This document shows positions 1-10,170 of a DNA stretch of 23,941 nucleotides, one piece after another (position 1 is the first letter of the stretch; every line of letters starts with the position of its first letter). The notes beneath the pieces were generated by a model, which searched no databases, was not told where the DNA came from, and saw only the letters and a program-made list of their open reading frames with translations. The stretch is from Mxb001 sp964537955 (GTDB lineage Bacteria; Actinomycetota; Actinomycetes; S36-B12), in the NCBI GenBank assembly GCA_964537955.1, contig CAZICY010000026.1, positions 1-23,941 of the forward strand, in the 5' to 3' direction. The position numbers and the translations under genes are program-made.

Positions 1-2
1 AG

Positions 3-1622
3 ATGCTCATCCTCGTCGTCGCGCGCTTCCTCGATGTGGCGACCTTCGCGCCCACCCTCGCCGCCATGATCGGCCTCGGTGTCGGCATCGACTACGCCCT
101 CTTCGTGCTCAACCGATATCGCCAGGCGCTCCTCGCCGGGCACGACAAGACGCGAGCTGCCTACGAGGCCGTCGGCACCGCCGGACGCGCGGTCCAGTTC
201 GCCGGTCTCACCGTGATCATCGCGCTGCTCGGCCTCTTCGTCCTGCGCATCAACTTCTTCAACGGGCTCGCCGTCGCCTCCGCGGTCACCGTCCTCGCCG
301 TGATGCTCGCCTCCCTGTGGTTGCTGCCCGCGCTGCTGTCGCTGCTCGGCACCAAGGCTCTGGCGCTGCGCATGCCCTGGGCGCGCAAGTCCAAGGTGGA
401 CGGCACCAAGCACCCCGAGGGCCGCCGCTTCCTGGCCTACGCGCGCTTCCTGCAGCGCCGGCCGATCATCCCCGCGATCCTGGCCCTCGGCGTCGTCATC
501 GTCCTCGCGCTGCCCACGCTCGGCCTGCGTCTCGGATTCGCCGATGATGGCGGCAAGCCCGAGTCCAACACCGCGCGCATCGCCTACGACCTCATGAGCG
601 AGGGCTTCGGTCCTGGCGTCAACGGCCCGTTCTTCGCCGCGGTCAACCTCCCGGCGCCCCGCGACCTCGACGCACTAGCGGAGACCGTGCGCCTCATCAA
701 CGAGACTCCCGGGGTCGCCTCGACGTTGCCCAACGAGCAGATGCTGCCGCTCTACGCCGTGAGCCCCACGGCATTCAGCGACAACGGCATCGTCACCTCG
801 ATCCTCATCACGCCGGACACCGCTCCCCAGGATGTCGCCACGAGTGAACTCCTCGACAGGTTGCGGGGCCAGACGGCGCCACTTGTAGAGGCGGAGACCG
901 GCGCGACCATCTTCGTGGGCGGGTCCCAGGCCATCACCCAGGACTTCACCCAGGTGCTCATCGACGTACTCCCGCTCTTCCTCGGCATCGTGGTACTCCT
1001 GGGCTTCCTCGCCCTCATGGTGCTCTTCCGATCGTTGCTCGTGCCGCTCACGGCGGCCGTCACGAGCCTGTTGAGCTTCGGCGCTGCCATGGGCATCACC
1101 GTGGCCGTCTTCCAGTGGGGCTGGCTCGCCGGACCGCTCGGCGTCACGGCGACCGGGCCGATCTTCCCCTTCCTACCCGTGATGGTGTTCGCGATCCTCT
1201 TCGGCCTGTCTATGGACTATCAGGTCTTCTTGGTGTCGCGCATGCAGGAGGAGTGGGACCGCACCCGCGACAATTCCCTCGCGGTGCGTCGTGGACTCGC
1301 GGGATCAGGTCGCGTTGTCGTCATCGCTGCGGCGATCATGTCGAGTGTCTTCCTTGCCTTCGTGCCGTCGCCGGACGGCACCATCAAGCTGTTCGGCATC
1401 GCACTGGCATCCGCTGTCATCATCGACGCGTTCATCGTGCGCCTTGTCCTCGTGCCGTCCCTCATGACGATGTTCGGCAAGGCCAACTGGTGGCTGCCGG
1501 CCTGGCTCGCCAACGCACTGCCTCGCATCAAGGTCGAGGAGGGCGGCGACGAGATCGTCGACGACGAGTCGCTCGACGAGGCGGACCCGGACGCGGCGCC
1601 ACGCCAGCCGGTGAGCGTCTAG
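3..1622 (+). CDS. MMPL/RND-family membrane transporter, 5'-truncated
   Basis: This is the C-terminal part of an MMPL-type exporter; these proteins sit in the inner membrane and move lipids or other hydrophobic compounds using the proton gradient. The reading frame is open to the window edge, so the ATG at position 3 is probably internal. 539 residues remain of a family usually around 700 or more. Two copies of the family's membrane motif are visible: GVGIDYALF near residue 27 and GLSMDYQVFLVSR near residue 402, each with the Asp-Tyr pair thought to serve proton relay. Hydrophobic helices cluster at about 1-110 and 320-490 and flank an extracytoplasmic loop of roughly 140 residues. The protein ends in an acidic tail (about residues 510-535). 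It ends 18 bp before miaB on the same strand. The substrate cannot be read from the sequence. Confidence 0.9.
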   Translation: MLILVVARFLDVATFAPTLAAMIGLGVGIDYALFVLNRYRQALLAGHDKTRAAYEAVGTAGRAVQFAGLTVIIALLGLFVLRINFFNGLAVASAVTVLAVMLASLWLLPALLSLLGTKALALRMPWARKSKVDGTKHPEGRRFLAYARFLQRRPIIPAILALGVVIVLALPTLGLRLGFADDGGKPESNTARIAYDLMSEGFGPGVNGPFFAAVNLPAPRDLDALAETVRLINETPGVASTLPNEQMLPLYAVSPTAFSDNGIVTSILITPDTAPQDVATSELLDRLRGQTAPLVEAETGATIFVGGSQAITQDFTQVLIDVLPLFLGIVVLLGFLALMVLFRSLLVPLTAAVTSLLSFGAAMGITVAVFQWGWLAGPLGVTATGPIFPFLPVMVFAILFGLSMDYQVFLVSRMQEEWDRTRDNSLAVRRGLAGSGRVVVIAAAIMSSVFLAFVPSPDGTIKLFGIALASAVIIDAFIVRLVLVPSLMTMFGKANWWLPAWLANALPRIKVEEGGDEIVDDESLDEADPDAAPRQPVSV

Positions 1623-1627
1623 GCACG

Positions 1628-1640
1628 TAGGCTCTGCGAC
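1628..1640 (+). promoter_or_regulatory. Probable leaderless promoter -10 element of miaB
   Basis: TAGGCT at 1628-1633 lies 7 nt before the GTG start of miaB and no Shine-Dalgarno sequence is present. A TANNNT hexamer at this distance is the usual picture of a leaderless actinobacterial promoter. No good -35 was found. The call is supported by the same arrangement at four other genes in the window. Confidence 0.5.
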
Positions 1641-3119
1641 GTGCCCCGCACGTACCAGGTGCGCACCTACGGGTGCCAGATGAACGCCCACGACTCCGAG
1701 CGCATCGCCGGAGTCCTGGAGTCGTCCGGCTATGCGCCAGTGGCCGAGGGCGATCAGCCGGACCTCGTCGTGTTCAACACGTGCGCGGTGCGGGAGAACG
1801 CCGACAACCGGCTCTACGGCAACCTCGGCCACCTCGCGCCCGTCAAGGCGAGCACCCCTGGCATGCAGATCGCCGTGGGCGGCTGCCTCGCGCAGAAAGA
1901 CCGCGGCGAAGTCGTCCGGCGCGCGCCCTGGGTCGACGTCGTCTTCGGCACGCACAACCTCGGCTCGCTGCCCGCCCTCCTCGAGCGCGCGCGCATCGCT
2001 GAGGAGGCACAGGTCGAGATCCTCGAGAGCCTCGAGGTCTTCCCCTCCACGTTGCCGACCCGCCGCGAGTCGGCGTACGCCGCCTGGGTGTCGATCAGCG
2101 TGGGCTGCAACAACACATGCACCTTCTGCATCGTGCCCGCGCTGCGCGGCAGGGAGAAGGACCGCCGGCCAGGTGACATCCTCGCCGAGATCGAGGCGCT
2201 CGTCGGGGAGGGCGTCATCGAGGTGACCCTGCTGGGCCAGAACGTCAACGCCTACGGCGTGGAGTTCGGGGACCGGGGAGCCTTCGCCGACCTGCTGCGG
2301 GCGTGCGGCCGGATCGAGGGCCTGGAGCGGGTGCGCTTCACCAGTCCGCACCCTCGTGACTTCACCGACGACGTGATCGCCGCCATGGCCGAGACGCCCA
2401 ATGTCATGCCCCAGTTGCACATGCCCCTGCAGAGCGGTTCCGATCGCGTCCTGCAGGCGATGCGCCGCTCCTACCGTGCCGAGCGCTACCTCGGCATCAT
2501 CGAGCGTGTCCGCGATGCCATGCCGGACGCGGCGATCACCACCGACATCATCGTGGGGTTCCCCGGGGAGACCGAGGCGGACTTCCAGGGCACACTCGAC
2601 GTCGTGCGCGCGTCGCGATTCGCAAGCGCCTTCACCTTCCAGTACTCCCCGCGGCCCGGCACGCCCGCGGCGACCATGGACGACCAGGTGCCCAAGGCGA
2701 TCGTCCAGGACCGTTACGACCGCCTCATCGCGCTGGTCGAGGAGATCGCGTGGGAGGAGAACAAGCGGTTCGTCGGCCGCCAGATAGAGGTCCTGGTGGC
2801 CGAGGGAGAGGGGCGCAAGGACGAGGCGACTGCGCGCCTGTCGGGCCGCGCGGCCGACAACCGACTCGTGCACGTGGCGCGCGATTCCGCGATCGGCGAT
2901 CCGCGGCCGGGCGACCTGGTCGTCGCCGAGGTGACCTACGCCGCACCGCACCACCTGGTCGCCGATCGGATGCTGGCGATGCGCCCCACGCGCGCGGGCG
3001 ACGCCTGGCAGGCGCGCACCACTGTCACGTCCACTGATGACCGCGTCGTGCTGCCCATGCCGACGGTGCCTGGCGGCTCCGCCAGCGCGACCCTGTCGGG
3101 CATGCCTGTATCCCCATGA
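1641..3119 (+). CDS. miaB: tRNA-2-methylthio-N6-isopentenyladenosine-37 synthase MiaB
   Basis: A radical-SAM methylthiotransferase that converts i6A37 to ms2i6A37 in tRNAs reading UNN codons; it is cytoplasmic and carries two 4Fe-4S clusters. All three domains are visible. The N-terminal UPF0004 domain has the auxiliary-cluster cysteines C12 (GCQMN), C48 (NTCAVREN) and C82 (GGCLAQ). The radical-SAM domain has the CX3CX2C triad C156, C160 and C163. A TRAM RNA-binding domain spans about residues 377-442. Residues beyond about 445 form a Pro/Ser/Thr-rich tail that I cannot align to anything. At 492 aa it is of normal family length for actinobacteria. The GTG start places the first conserved motif at residue 10 and sits just after a TAGGCT element. 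The stop overlaps the miaA start (ATGA), so both steps of the pathway are probably translated together. Confidence 0.97.
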   Translation: MPRTYQVRTYGCQMNAHDSERIAGVLESSGYAPVAEGDQPDLVVFNTCAVRENADNRLYGNLGHLAPVKASTPGMQIAVGGCLAQKDRGEVVRRAPWVDVVFGTHNLGSLPALLERARIAEEAQVEILESLEVFPSTLPTRRESAYAAWVSISVGCNNTCTFCIVPALRGREKDRRPGDILAEIEALVGEGVIEVTLLGQNVNAYGVEFGDRGAFADLLRACGRIEGLERVRFTSPHPRDFTDDVIAAMAETPNVMPQLHMPLQSGSDRVLQAMRRSYRAERYLGIIERVRDAMPDAAITTDIIVGFPGETEADFQGTLDVVRASRFASAFTFQYSPRPGTPAATMDDQVPKAIVQDRYDRLIALVEEIAWEENKRFVGRQIEVLVAEGEGRKDEATARLSGRAADNRLVHVARDSAIGDPRPGDLVVAEVTYAAPHHLVADRMLAMRPTRAGDAWQARTTVTSTDDRVVLPMPTVPGGSASATLSGMPVSP

Positions 3120-3997
3120 TCATCGCGATCGTGGGACCCACGGCGGTGGGCAAGTCCGATCTGGCGATCGACGTCGCGGAGCGCATCGGCGCGGAGATCG
3201 TGAGTGCCGACTCCATGCAGGTCTACGTCGGCATGGACATCGGGACGGCCAAGGTGCCTGAGTCCGAGCGGCGCGGCGTACCCCACCACATGATCGATGT
3301 ATGGACGGTCGACCATGAGGTCAGCGTGGTGGAGTTCCGCGATCGTGCCCGCGCGAGCGTCGAGGACATCGAGTCGCGCGGGCTCCCGGTCGTCGTCGTG
3401 GGGGGCTCGTGGCTCTACGTGCAGGCGATCCTCGACGAGATGGACTTCCCCGGCACGGACCCGCAGGTGCGCGCCCGCCTCGAGGCGGAGCTCGCGGAAG
3501 TCGGGCCCGAGGCGTTGCACGCGCGCCTGGCAGGGCTCGATCCCGACGCCGCCGCGGCCATCCTCCCCACCAATGGCCGCCGCATCGTGCGCGCCCTGGA
3601 GGTCGTCGAGCTCCACGGCTCCTTCACCGCGCGCCTGCCGGAGCCGACTCCCTGGCGAGATGCGCAGTGGATAGGCGTGGCCTGCGACCGACTCGTGCTC
3701 GATGCGCGGATCGCGGCCCGCGTCGAGCGCATGTGGGACGACGGCCTCGTCGACGAGGTGCGCGCACTGCGGGCGCGCCTGGGGCGCACGGCGAGCGGCG
3801 CGCTCGGCTACCGCCAGGTGCTGGATGCCCTGGAAGCGCCCTCAGCGGACGCGATGGAGGCGGCCCGCCAGCACACCATCGACGGCACGCGCCGCTTCGC
3901 CCGACGCCAGGAGCGCCGCTTCCGTCAGGATCCGCGCGTGCAGTGGGTGCCCGCCGGCACAACCGTCGACGCGCTCCTCGACCAACTCAGTCGTTGA
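3116..3997 (+). CDS. miaA: tRNA dimethylallyltransferase MiaA
   Basis: Transfers the dimethylallyl group from DMAPP to N6 of A37 in tRNA, making the substrate of the upstream MiaB. The P-loop GPTAVGKS is at residues 7-14. The family motif SADSMQVY follows, with the conserved Asp at D32, and then GTAKV and PHHMIDV. The C-terminal half contains the LGYRQ-type segment expected of the family. 293 aa is a normal length. The ATG overlaps the miaB stop by 4 bp (ATGA), the typical sign of translational coupling. The last codons and the stop lie inside the left arm of a 16-bp inverted repeat that separates this gene from the convergent deacetylase gene. Confidence 0.97.
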   Translation: MIIAIVGPTAVGKSDLAIDVAERIGAEIVSADSMQVYVGMDIGTAKVPESERRGVPHHMIDVWTVDHEVSVVEFRDRARASVEDIESRGLPVVVVGGSWLYVQAILDEMDFPGTDPQVRARLEAELAEVGPEALHARLAGLDPDAAAAILPTNGRRIVRALEVVELHGSFTARLPEPTPWRDAQWIGVACDRLVLDARIAARVERMWDDGLVDEVRALRARLGRTASGALGYRQVLDALEAPSADAMEAARQHTIDGTRRFARRQERRFRQDPRVQWVPAGTTVDALLDQLSR

Positions 3998-4055
3998 GTG
4001 GCGCCTCGTGCGTGCGACTCGCCGATGGCGGCGCTCACAAGGCGCCACTCAACGA
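3991..4055. terminator. 16-bp perfect inverted repeat between convergent genes; possible bidirectional terminator or REP-like element
   Basis: The left arm 3991-4006 (TCGTTGAGTGGCGCCT) is the exact reverse complement of 4040-4055. After a small asymmetric bulge, 3985-3989 can pair with 4058-4062. The 33-nt loop contains a smaller hairpin, CGCC-gat-GGCG (4020-4030). The miaA stop codon is inside the left arm and the deacetylase stop codon begins 7 nt beyond the right arm. There is no T-run, so this is not a canonical intrinsic terminator. The long loop with its own hairpin would also fit a dispersed palindromic repeat. Confidence 0.55.
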
Positions 4056-4061
4056 GGTGAG

Positions 4062-4814
4062 TCAGGGGACGGCGACGTAGAACTCGGTGCCGAGCAGCAG
4101 CCGGTACGCCGGCCCGGGAAGCCTGGTGAGCACCGCCAGGGTGCGCGTGGAGTCATCGGCCGCCGCCTGGCTGGCGTGGGCTGCCATGCTCGCGCGCTTG
4201 GCATCGGCAAAGGGCCGCACGTCGACCCGGTGCGTGATCTCGCGCCCGGGCGTCCAGGCGCGATCAAACTCCGCGGGATCGAAGCCAGCCGGCGTGAGCC
4301 GCGCCATCGCTGCCGTGCGCACGGCCCGGGCGATGGGCTCGCGCGGCAGGGTCGCCTCGAAATGGCGCAATGCACGGCGCGCGCGGACGCGCGAGGCGGC
4401 GACGCGGGCGACCTCGTGGACGCGCAGGTGATCGGGGTGGCCGTAGCCGCCTGACGGGTCGTAGCCCACCAGGACCTCGGCACGCTCCGACTCGATGAGG
4501 TCGACCAGGCGCGTCACCTGGTCGTCGAGGTCACCCGCGGCGAAGCCACCGGGCTGGTCGCCGGTGATCCCGGAGTCGGCGTACCCCCAGGTCTCCAGAC
4601 GTGACGTGCCGAGGATCTCGGCAGAGCGCTCCAGCTCGTGCGCGCGCACGGCGGCGAGATCATCGCGATAGTCCGCGGACGTCAGGCCCGCGGCTCCGTC
4701 GGTGGCGACGGCGAGCACGACCCGGTGCCCCTCGGCGGCGGCGCGCGCCATCGTCCCCGCGGTGAGGAGGGCCTCGTCGTCGGGGTGGGCGTGGAGGAAG
4801 ACCAGCGTGGTCAC
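4062..4814 (-). CDS. PIG-L family zinc-dependent N-deacetylase (LmbE-like)
   Basis: A member of the PIG-L/LmbE family, which removes N-acetyl groups from GlcNAc-type sugars; MshB and Mca of mycothiol metabolism belong here. Zinc-site motifs are clear: AHPDDE at residues 9-14 (H10, D13) and GHPDH at 125-129 (H126, H129). The frame runs upstream to an ATG at 4883, but I chose the GTG at 4814. It puts the catalytic motif at residue 10 as usual, is preceded by AGGA at a 7-nt spacing, and avoids overlap with the divergent glycosyltransferase gene. The resulting 250 aa is typical. Pairing with a GT4 enzyme suggests processing of a GlcNAc-containing glycolipid or small thiol glycoside. The substrate is not determined, and identity with MshB is not demonstrated. 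Confidence 0.87.
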   Translation of the reverse strand: MTTLVFLHAHPDDEALLTAGTMARAAAEGHRVVLAVATDGAAGLTSADYRDDLAAVRAHELERSAEILGTSRLETWGYADSGITGDQPGGFAAGDLDDQVTRLVDLIESERAEVLVGYDPSGGYGHPDHLRVHEVARVAASRVRARRALRHFEATLPREPIARAVRTAAMARLTPAGFDPAEFDRAWTPGREITHRVDVRPFADAKRASMAAHASQAAADDSTRTLAVLTRLPGPAYRLLLGTEFYVAVP

Positions 4815-4863
4815 GGGGCCATCCTGCCGGGTGAGGCGTGCCCCGCTCGGGGTGGGCGTGGCG

Positions 4864-4875
4864 TAGCGTCGGCGC
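4864..4875 (+). promoter_or_regulatory. Probable leaderless promoter -10 element of the GT4 gene
   Basis: TAGCGT at 4864-4869 is followed by 6 nt and then the GTG start at 4876; no Shine-Dalgarno sequence is present. No convincing -35 was found. It lies in the 61-bp gap between the divergent deacetylase and glycosyltransferase genes. Confidence 0.45.
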
Positions 4876-5979
4876 GTGCGCATCGCCCATGTCTCGGACT
4901 GCTACCTGCCGCGCACGGGTGGGATCGAGACCCAGGTGCGGGGGCTGGCCCTCGCTCAGCACTCCCGTGGGGACGAGCCGTGGGTAATCACCGCGACCCC
5001 TGGCACTGGCACGGCTCGCTCGGGACATGACGTGGTCGATGGGATCGACGTGGAGCGCCTCGCGGCGCGTCTGCCGGGCGACCTGCCCGTGCACCCGCGC
5101 ACCCGCGCCGGTGTGCGCGACCTGCTCCGGGAGCATCCGTCCGATGTCGCCCACGTCCACCTGGGCGCGGTATCGCCCTTCGCCTGGGGGGCGCTGCGGG
5201 CCCTGGCCGAGATGCGCATGCCGACCGTGGTCACCGTGCACAGCATGTGGGGCCCGCTCTCGCGCGGCGGCTATCGCGCGGCACGTGCGCTACTTGTGCG
5301 CCCCGGGTTGGCCGTGAGTGCAGTGAGCGCGGTCGCGGCCGCGCCGGTGTCGGCGGCGCTCGGTGTCCCCGTGGGTGTCCTGCCCAACGCCATCGACCCG
5401 ATCCCGTGGCGCCAGGATCGCCCGGTGCTGCGCGTACCCGGTGTCCTGCGCATCGTCACGGTCGCGCGTCTCGCGCCGCGCAAGCGCGTGAGCGCGCTGT
5501 TGCGGGCGATCGCGCGGGCCCAGGTGCTCCTCGGGCCAGACGTGCGCGTGGAGACGACGATCGTGGGTGACGGGCCTCAGCGTGGCGCCGTCGAGCGGAC
5601 CGCCCGCCGTCTCGGCGTGCCTGCGCGCTTCACCGGTCGCCTGCCCATCGAGGGCATCAAGGAGGTGTTCGCGACCTGCGACGCCTTCGCGCAGGCGTCG
5701 GTGCTCGAGTCCTTTGGCATCGCGGCGATGGAGGCGCGCACCTTCGGCCTGCCGATCGTCGCCCGCGCCCAGGCGGGCACCTCGGAGTTCATCCACGAGG
5801 GCATCGAAGGGCTCCTCGCGGTCGATGACACGGGCCTGGCCGATGCCGTCGCGCTCCTCGGGCGTGATCCGGCTCTGGGGGATCGCATCGCCGCCCACAA
5901 CGTCGCCGTGCCCCCGGAGCAGACCTGGGATCACGCCTGCGACCGGGCGAGCGCGCTCTATGCCGCCGTCGGCGCCTAG
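4876..5979 (+). CDS. GT4-family glycosyltransferase (GT-B fold)
   Basis: A cytoplasmic, retaining nucleotide-sugar glycosyltransferase of the GT4 class. The N-terminal Rossmann domain begins with HVSDCYLPRTGGIETQV, whose GG-I-E pattern near residue 16 is typical of acceptor-side loops. The C-terminal domain starts near residue 190 with IVTVARLAPRKRV. It carries the E-X7-E nucleotide-sugar motif at E278 and E286 (LESFGIAAMEA), followed by GLPIVA. The length of 367 aa is normal. It is shorter than MshA and lacks the MshA-like N-terminus as I remember it, so I do not name it mshA. It starts at GTG 4876, divergent from the PIG-L gene, and ends 9 bp before dapF. Its stop codon is part of the proposed dapF -10 hexamer. 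Donor and acceptor are unknown. Confidence 0.88.
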   Translation: MRIAHVSDCYLPRTGGIETQVRGLALAQHSRGDEPWVITATPGTGTARSGHDVVDGIDVERLAARLPGDLPVHPRTRAGVRDLLREHPSDVAHVHLGAVSPFAWGALRALAEMRMPTVVTVHSMWGPLSRGGYRAARALLVRPGLAVSAVSAVAAAPVSAALGVPVGVLPNAIDPIPWRQDRPVLRVPGVLRIVTVARLAPRKRVSALLRAIARAQVLLGPDVRVETTIVGDGPQRGAVERTARRLGVPARFTGRLPIEGIKEVFATCDAFAQASVLESFGIAAMEARTFGLPIVARAQAGTSEFIHEGIEGLLAVDDTGLADAVALLGRDPALGDRIAAHNVAVPPEQTWDHACDRASALYAAVGA

Positions 5980-5988
5980 GCTGGTCGG
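5977..5988 (+). promoter_or_regulatory. Probable leaderless promoter -10 element of dapF
   Basis: TAGGCT at 5977-5982 overlaps the TAG stop of the upstream glycosyltransferase and lies 6 nt before the dapF ATG. No Shine-Dalgarno sequence is present. This would allow dapF-hflX-dinG transcription independent of the GT4 gene. Confidence 0.5.
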
Positions 5989-6812
5989 ATGCGCGAGGTG
6001 CGAGTGCTCAAGGGCCACGGGACGGGCAATGACTTCGTCCTGCTCCCCGATCTCACCGGCGAGATCGACCTCACCGACGAGATGGTCCAGCTCCTGTGCG
6101 ACCGGCGTCGCGGCGTCGGTGGCGACGGTGTCCTGCGCGTGGTGCGCTCCGCCGCCTGTGATGACCCCGACGCGACGGGCGCGGAGTTCTTCATGGACTA
6201 CCGCAATGCCGACGGCTCGCGGGCGCAGATGTGCGGCAATGGCATCCGGGTCTTCGCCCGATTCCTCGTCGAGGAGGGCCTCGCTGACCCGGCGGGCGTG
6301 GAGATCGCCACCCGAGGTGGCGTGCGCCACGTGCGGCGGCTCGACAGCGGTGAGTACGCCGTGGGCATGGGACCGGCCGTCGGCATCGACGCGATCGCAT
6401 CTGTCATGGTGGGCACCCGCTCCTATCCCGCCATCGGCGTGCACATGCCCAACCCACACGCGGTCGTCTTCGTCACCTCGGTGGCGGCAGCCGGTCCCCT
6501 CGATCGCGCGCCCGAGGTGAGCCCCGAGCACCTGTTCCCCGACGGGGTCAACGTCGAGTTCGTCGAGCAGGTCGCCCCCGGGCACGTGCGCATGCGCGTC
6601 CACGAGCGCGGCGTGGGCGAGACGCTCTCGTGCGGCACCGGCGCCTGCGCAGTCGCCTGGGTGGTCCGTCAGCGCGGAGACAGCACCGATCGGCTCCGTG
6701 TCGACGTGCCGGGCGGAACCCTCCATGTGGAGGAGCGCGACGGCGCGCTCGAGCTCATCGGCCCGGCCACGATCGTCGCCGACGGCACCCTCGAGGCCGA
6801 CTGGGTCGCCGC

Positions 6813-6822
<10 letters not shown>
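5989..6822 (+). CDS. dapF: Diaminopimelate epimerase DapF
   Basis: Interconverts LL- and meso-diaminopimelate, the last epimerisation before peptidoglycan cross-linking and lysine synthesis; cofactor-independent and cytoplasmic. Two catalytic cysteines act as the base pair: C82 in MCGNGIRVFARF and C215 in ETLSCGTGACA. The N-terminal GTGNDFVLL motif (residues 11-19) and the GVGGDG segment are also present. 277 aa is the usual length. The ATG at 5989 follows a TAGGCT element by 6 nt. The 3' end overlaps the proposed hflX start by 10 bp, as expected for coupled genes. Presence of dapF agrees with a meso- or LL-DAP cell wall. Confidence 0.97.
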
Positions 6823-8206
<1,384 letters not shown>

Positions 8207-8210
<4 letters not shown>

Positions 8211-10162
8211 GCGAGTCGCTGCCGAGCGTCGAGGAGGCGCTCGCGGCGGCCGCGGCTGCGCTCGGCAGCGAGCCGAGACCGGGGCAGCTGGCCATGGCGG
8301 AGGCCGTGGCGCAGTCCCTGGACTCCGGCAGGGAGAGCCCGACAGGGGCGGCTTCGCCGACCCGCCGGGCCGTGCCCCAGCACCTGCTCGTCCAGGCGGG
8401 GACGGGCACGGGCAAGTCGCTCGCCTACCTCGTCCCCGCTGCGCTGCACGCGATCAAGGGCGACGCCGTCGTCGTGGCCACCGCCACGCTCGCACTCCAG
8501 CGCCAGCTCGCCGAGCGCGACCTGCCCGTCGTCGCCGAGGCCCTGGAGCCGCTGCTTCCCCGGCCCCTCACCTACGCCGTGCTCAAGGGGCGCCACAACT
8601 ACATCTGCCTGGAGCGCCTGCACCGCCAGGAGCCCGAGGATGACGGCGAGGCGATCATCCCGCGCTCTGAGCTGGGCAAGCAGGCGGCCGAGGTGCGCGC
8701 CTGGGCGCTGGAGACCCAGACGGGCGACCGCGACGAGTTCGGGGAGTCCATCGATGCGCGCGTGTGGAGGGGCCTGTCGGTGTCGCGACGCGAGTGCGTG
8801 GGCGAGATGAAGTGCGCCTACGGCCCCGATTGCTTCACGGCGAAGCGACGCGAGCTGGCGATGCAGGCCGACATCGTCGTCACCAACCATGCGATGCTCG
8901 CCATCCATGCCGTCGAGGGCATTCCCGTGCTGCCCGATCACGACGCGGTCATCGTCGACGAGGCCCATGAGCTGGTCGATCGCGTGACCCAGGCCCTCGC
9001 CCTGGAGCTCTCGGCCAGGTCGGTGGAGCAGGCGGTTTCTCGCGCGCGGAAGTTCCTCCGACCGTCAACGGCGGACGACCTCGAGGATGCCGCCGCCCGG
9101 CTCACGGAGGCGACGAGGCAGGAGGGTCGCTACCGGGAGGCGCCCCGCGACCTGCTGCTCGCGCTCACCTCGGTGCGCGACTATGCGCGGGCCGCGGTGG
9201 GGGAGATCCCCAGCGACGACGACCTGGCAACCCTCGCGGCGCGTCAGCGCGCGCGAGGAGCCCTCGATGAGGTCTTCGACACTGCGGGGCGCCTCATCGC
9301 GGCGACCGCCAGCGAGGTGACATGGGTCGAGGGCGGCACGGTCAAGCTCGCTCCGCTCGAGGTCGCCGGCGTGCTCAGTTCCTCGCTGATGGCCGAGCGG
9401 CCCGTGGCGCTCACCAGCGCCACCCTCACCCTGGGCGAGCCCTTCGAGGAGTGCGCGGCCCGGCTGGGCGTGACGGGCGAGTGGGAGGGCCTCGATGTCG
9501 GCAGTCCTTTCGACTACGCGCAGCAGGGGATCCTCTACGTCGCCCGGCACCTACCCGCACCCGGGCGCGACGGCATCCCCGAGGAGGCCCTCGACGAGGT
9601 GGGCGAGCTCATCGACGCGGCGGGTGGCCGCACGCTCGTGCTGTGCTCGTCATGGCGTGCGGTCGAGCGCATGGGCGACTACCTGCGCGTGAGGCTGTCG
9701 ACGCCGGTGCTCGTGCAGCGACGCGGGGAGCCCGCAGCCGCGCTCGTTGCGGCCTTCGCGGCCGATCCTGCGACGAGCCTTGTCGGCACCATGTCGTTGT
9801 GGCAGGGGGTCGACGTGCCCGGTGACACGTGCGCGCTCGTGGTCATCGACCGGATTCCCTTTCCTCGTCCCGATGACCCGCTCGTCTCCGCTCGGCAGGA
9901 GGCACTGGGGCGGGAGGGCTTCCGGGAGGTGTCGGTGCCGCGAGCGGGGCTGCTCCTGGCGCAGGGGGCGGGACGGCTCATCCGCGATGCAGGGGATCGC
10001 GGCATGGTGGCGGTGCTCGATCCGCGGCTGTCCACCGCGTCCTACGGAAAGGTCCTGCGCGAGGCCATGCCGCCGCTGTGGCCCACGGAAGACCGCGAGG
10101 TGGCGCTCGCCGCACTGGGCCGGTTGCGTGCGGCGTGGGAGGGCGAAGAGCCTCCCGGCTAG
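8207..10162 (+). CDS. dinG: DinG/XPD-type ATP-dependent DNA helicase with Fe-S cluster motif
   Basis: A superfamily 2 helicase of the DinG/XPD group, expected to unwind DNA 5' to 3' and to act on R-loops, D-loops or quadruplexes. Motifs in order: Walker A GTGTGKS (K70); four Fe-S cysteines C134, C197, C203 and C209; the DEAH box in VDEAHELVD; and motif VI GAGRLIR near the C-terminus. 651 aa fits the actinobacterial form. The start is GTG at 8207, overlapping the hflX stop as GTGA. I find no LexA box in front of it, so in this genome it appears to be transcribed with dapF-hflX rather than as a direct SOS gene, although it abuts lexA convergently with only 8 bp between stops. Confidence 0.93.
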
Positions 10163-10170
10163 GCGCCGCG

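Noticed and set aside
1305..2954. 549-codon minus-strand frame across the transporter end and miaB
   Set aside because: Antisense shadow with no recognisable domain; the plus strand holds complete MiaB motifs.
5290..6726. 478-codon minus-strand frame across the GT4 gene and dapF
   Set aside because: Antisense shadow, low complexity, spanning two well-supported plus-strand genes.
6630..6812. Extended N-terminus of HflX from the ATG at 6630
   Set aside because: This part lies inside dapF in another frame and translates to Arg-rich sequence; the family-like N-terminus begins at GTG 6813.
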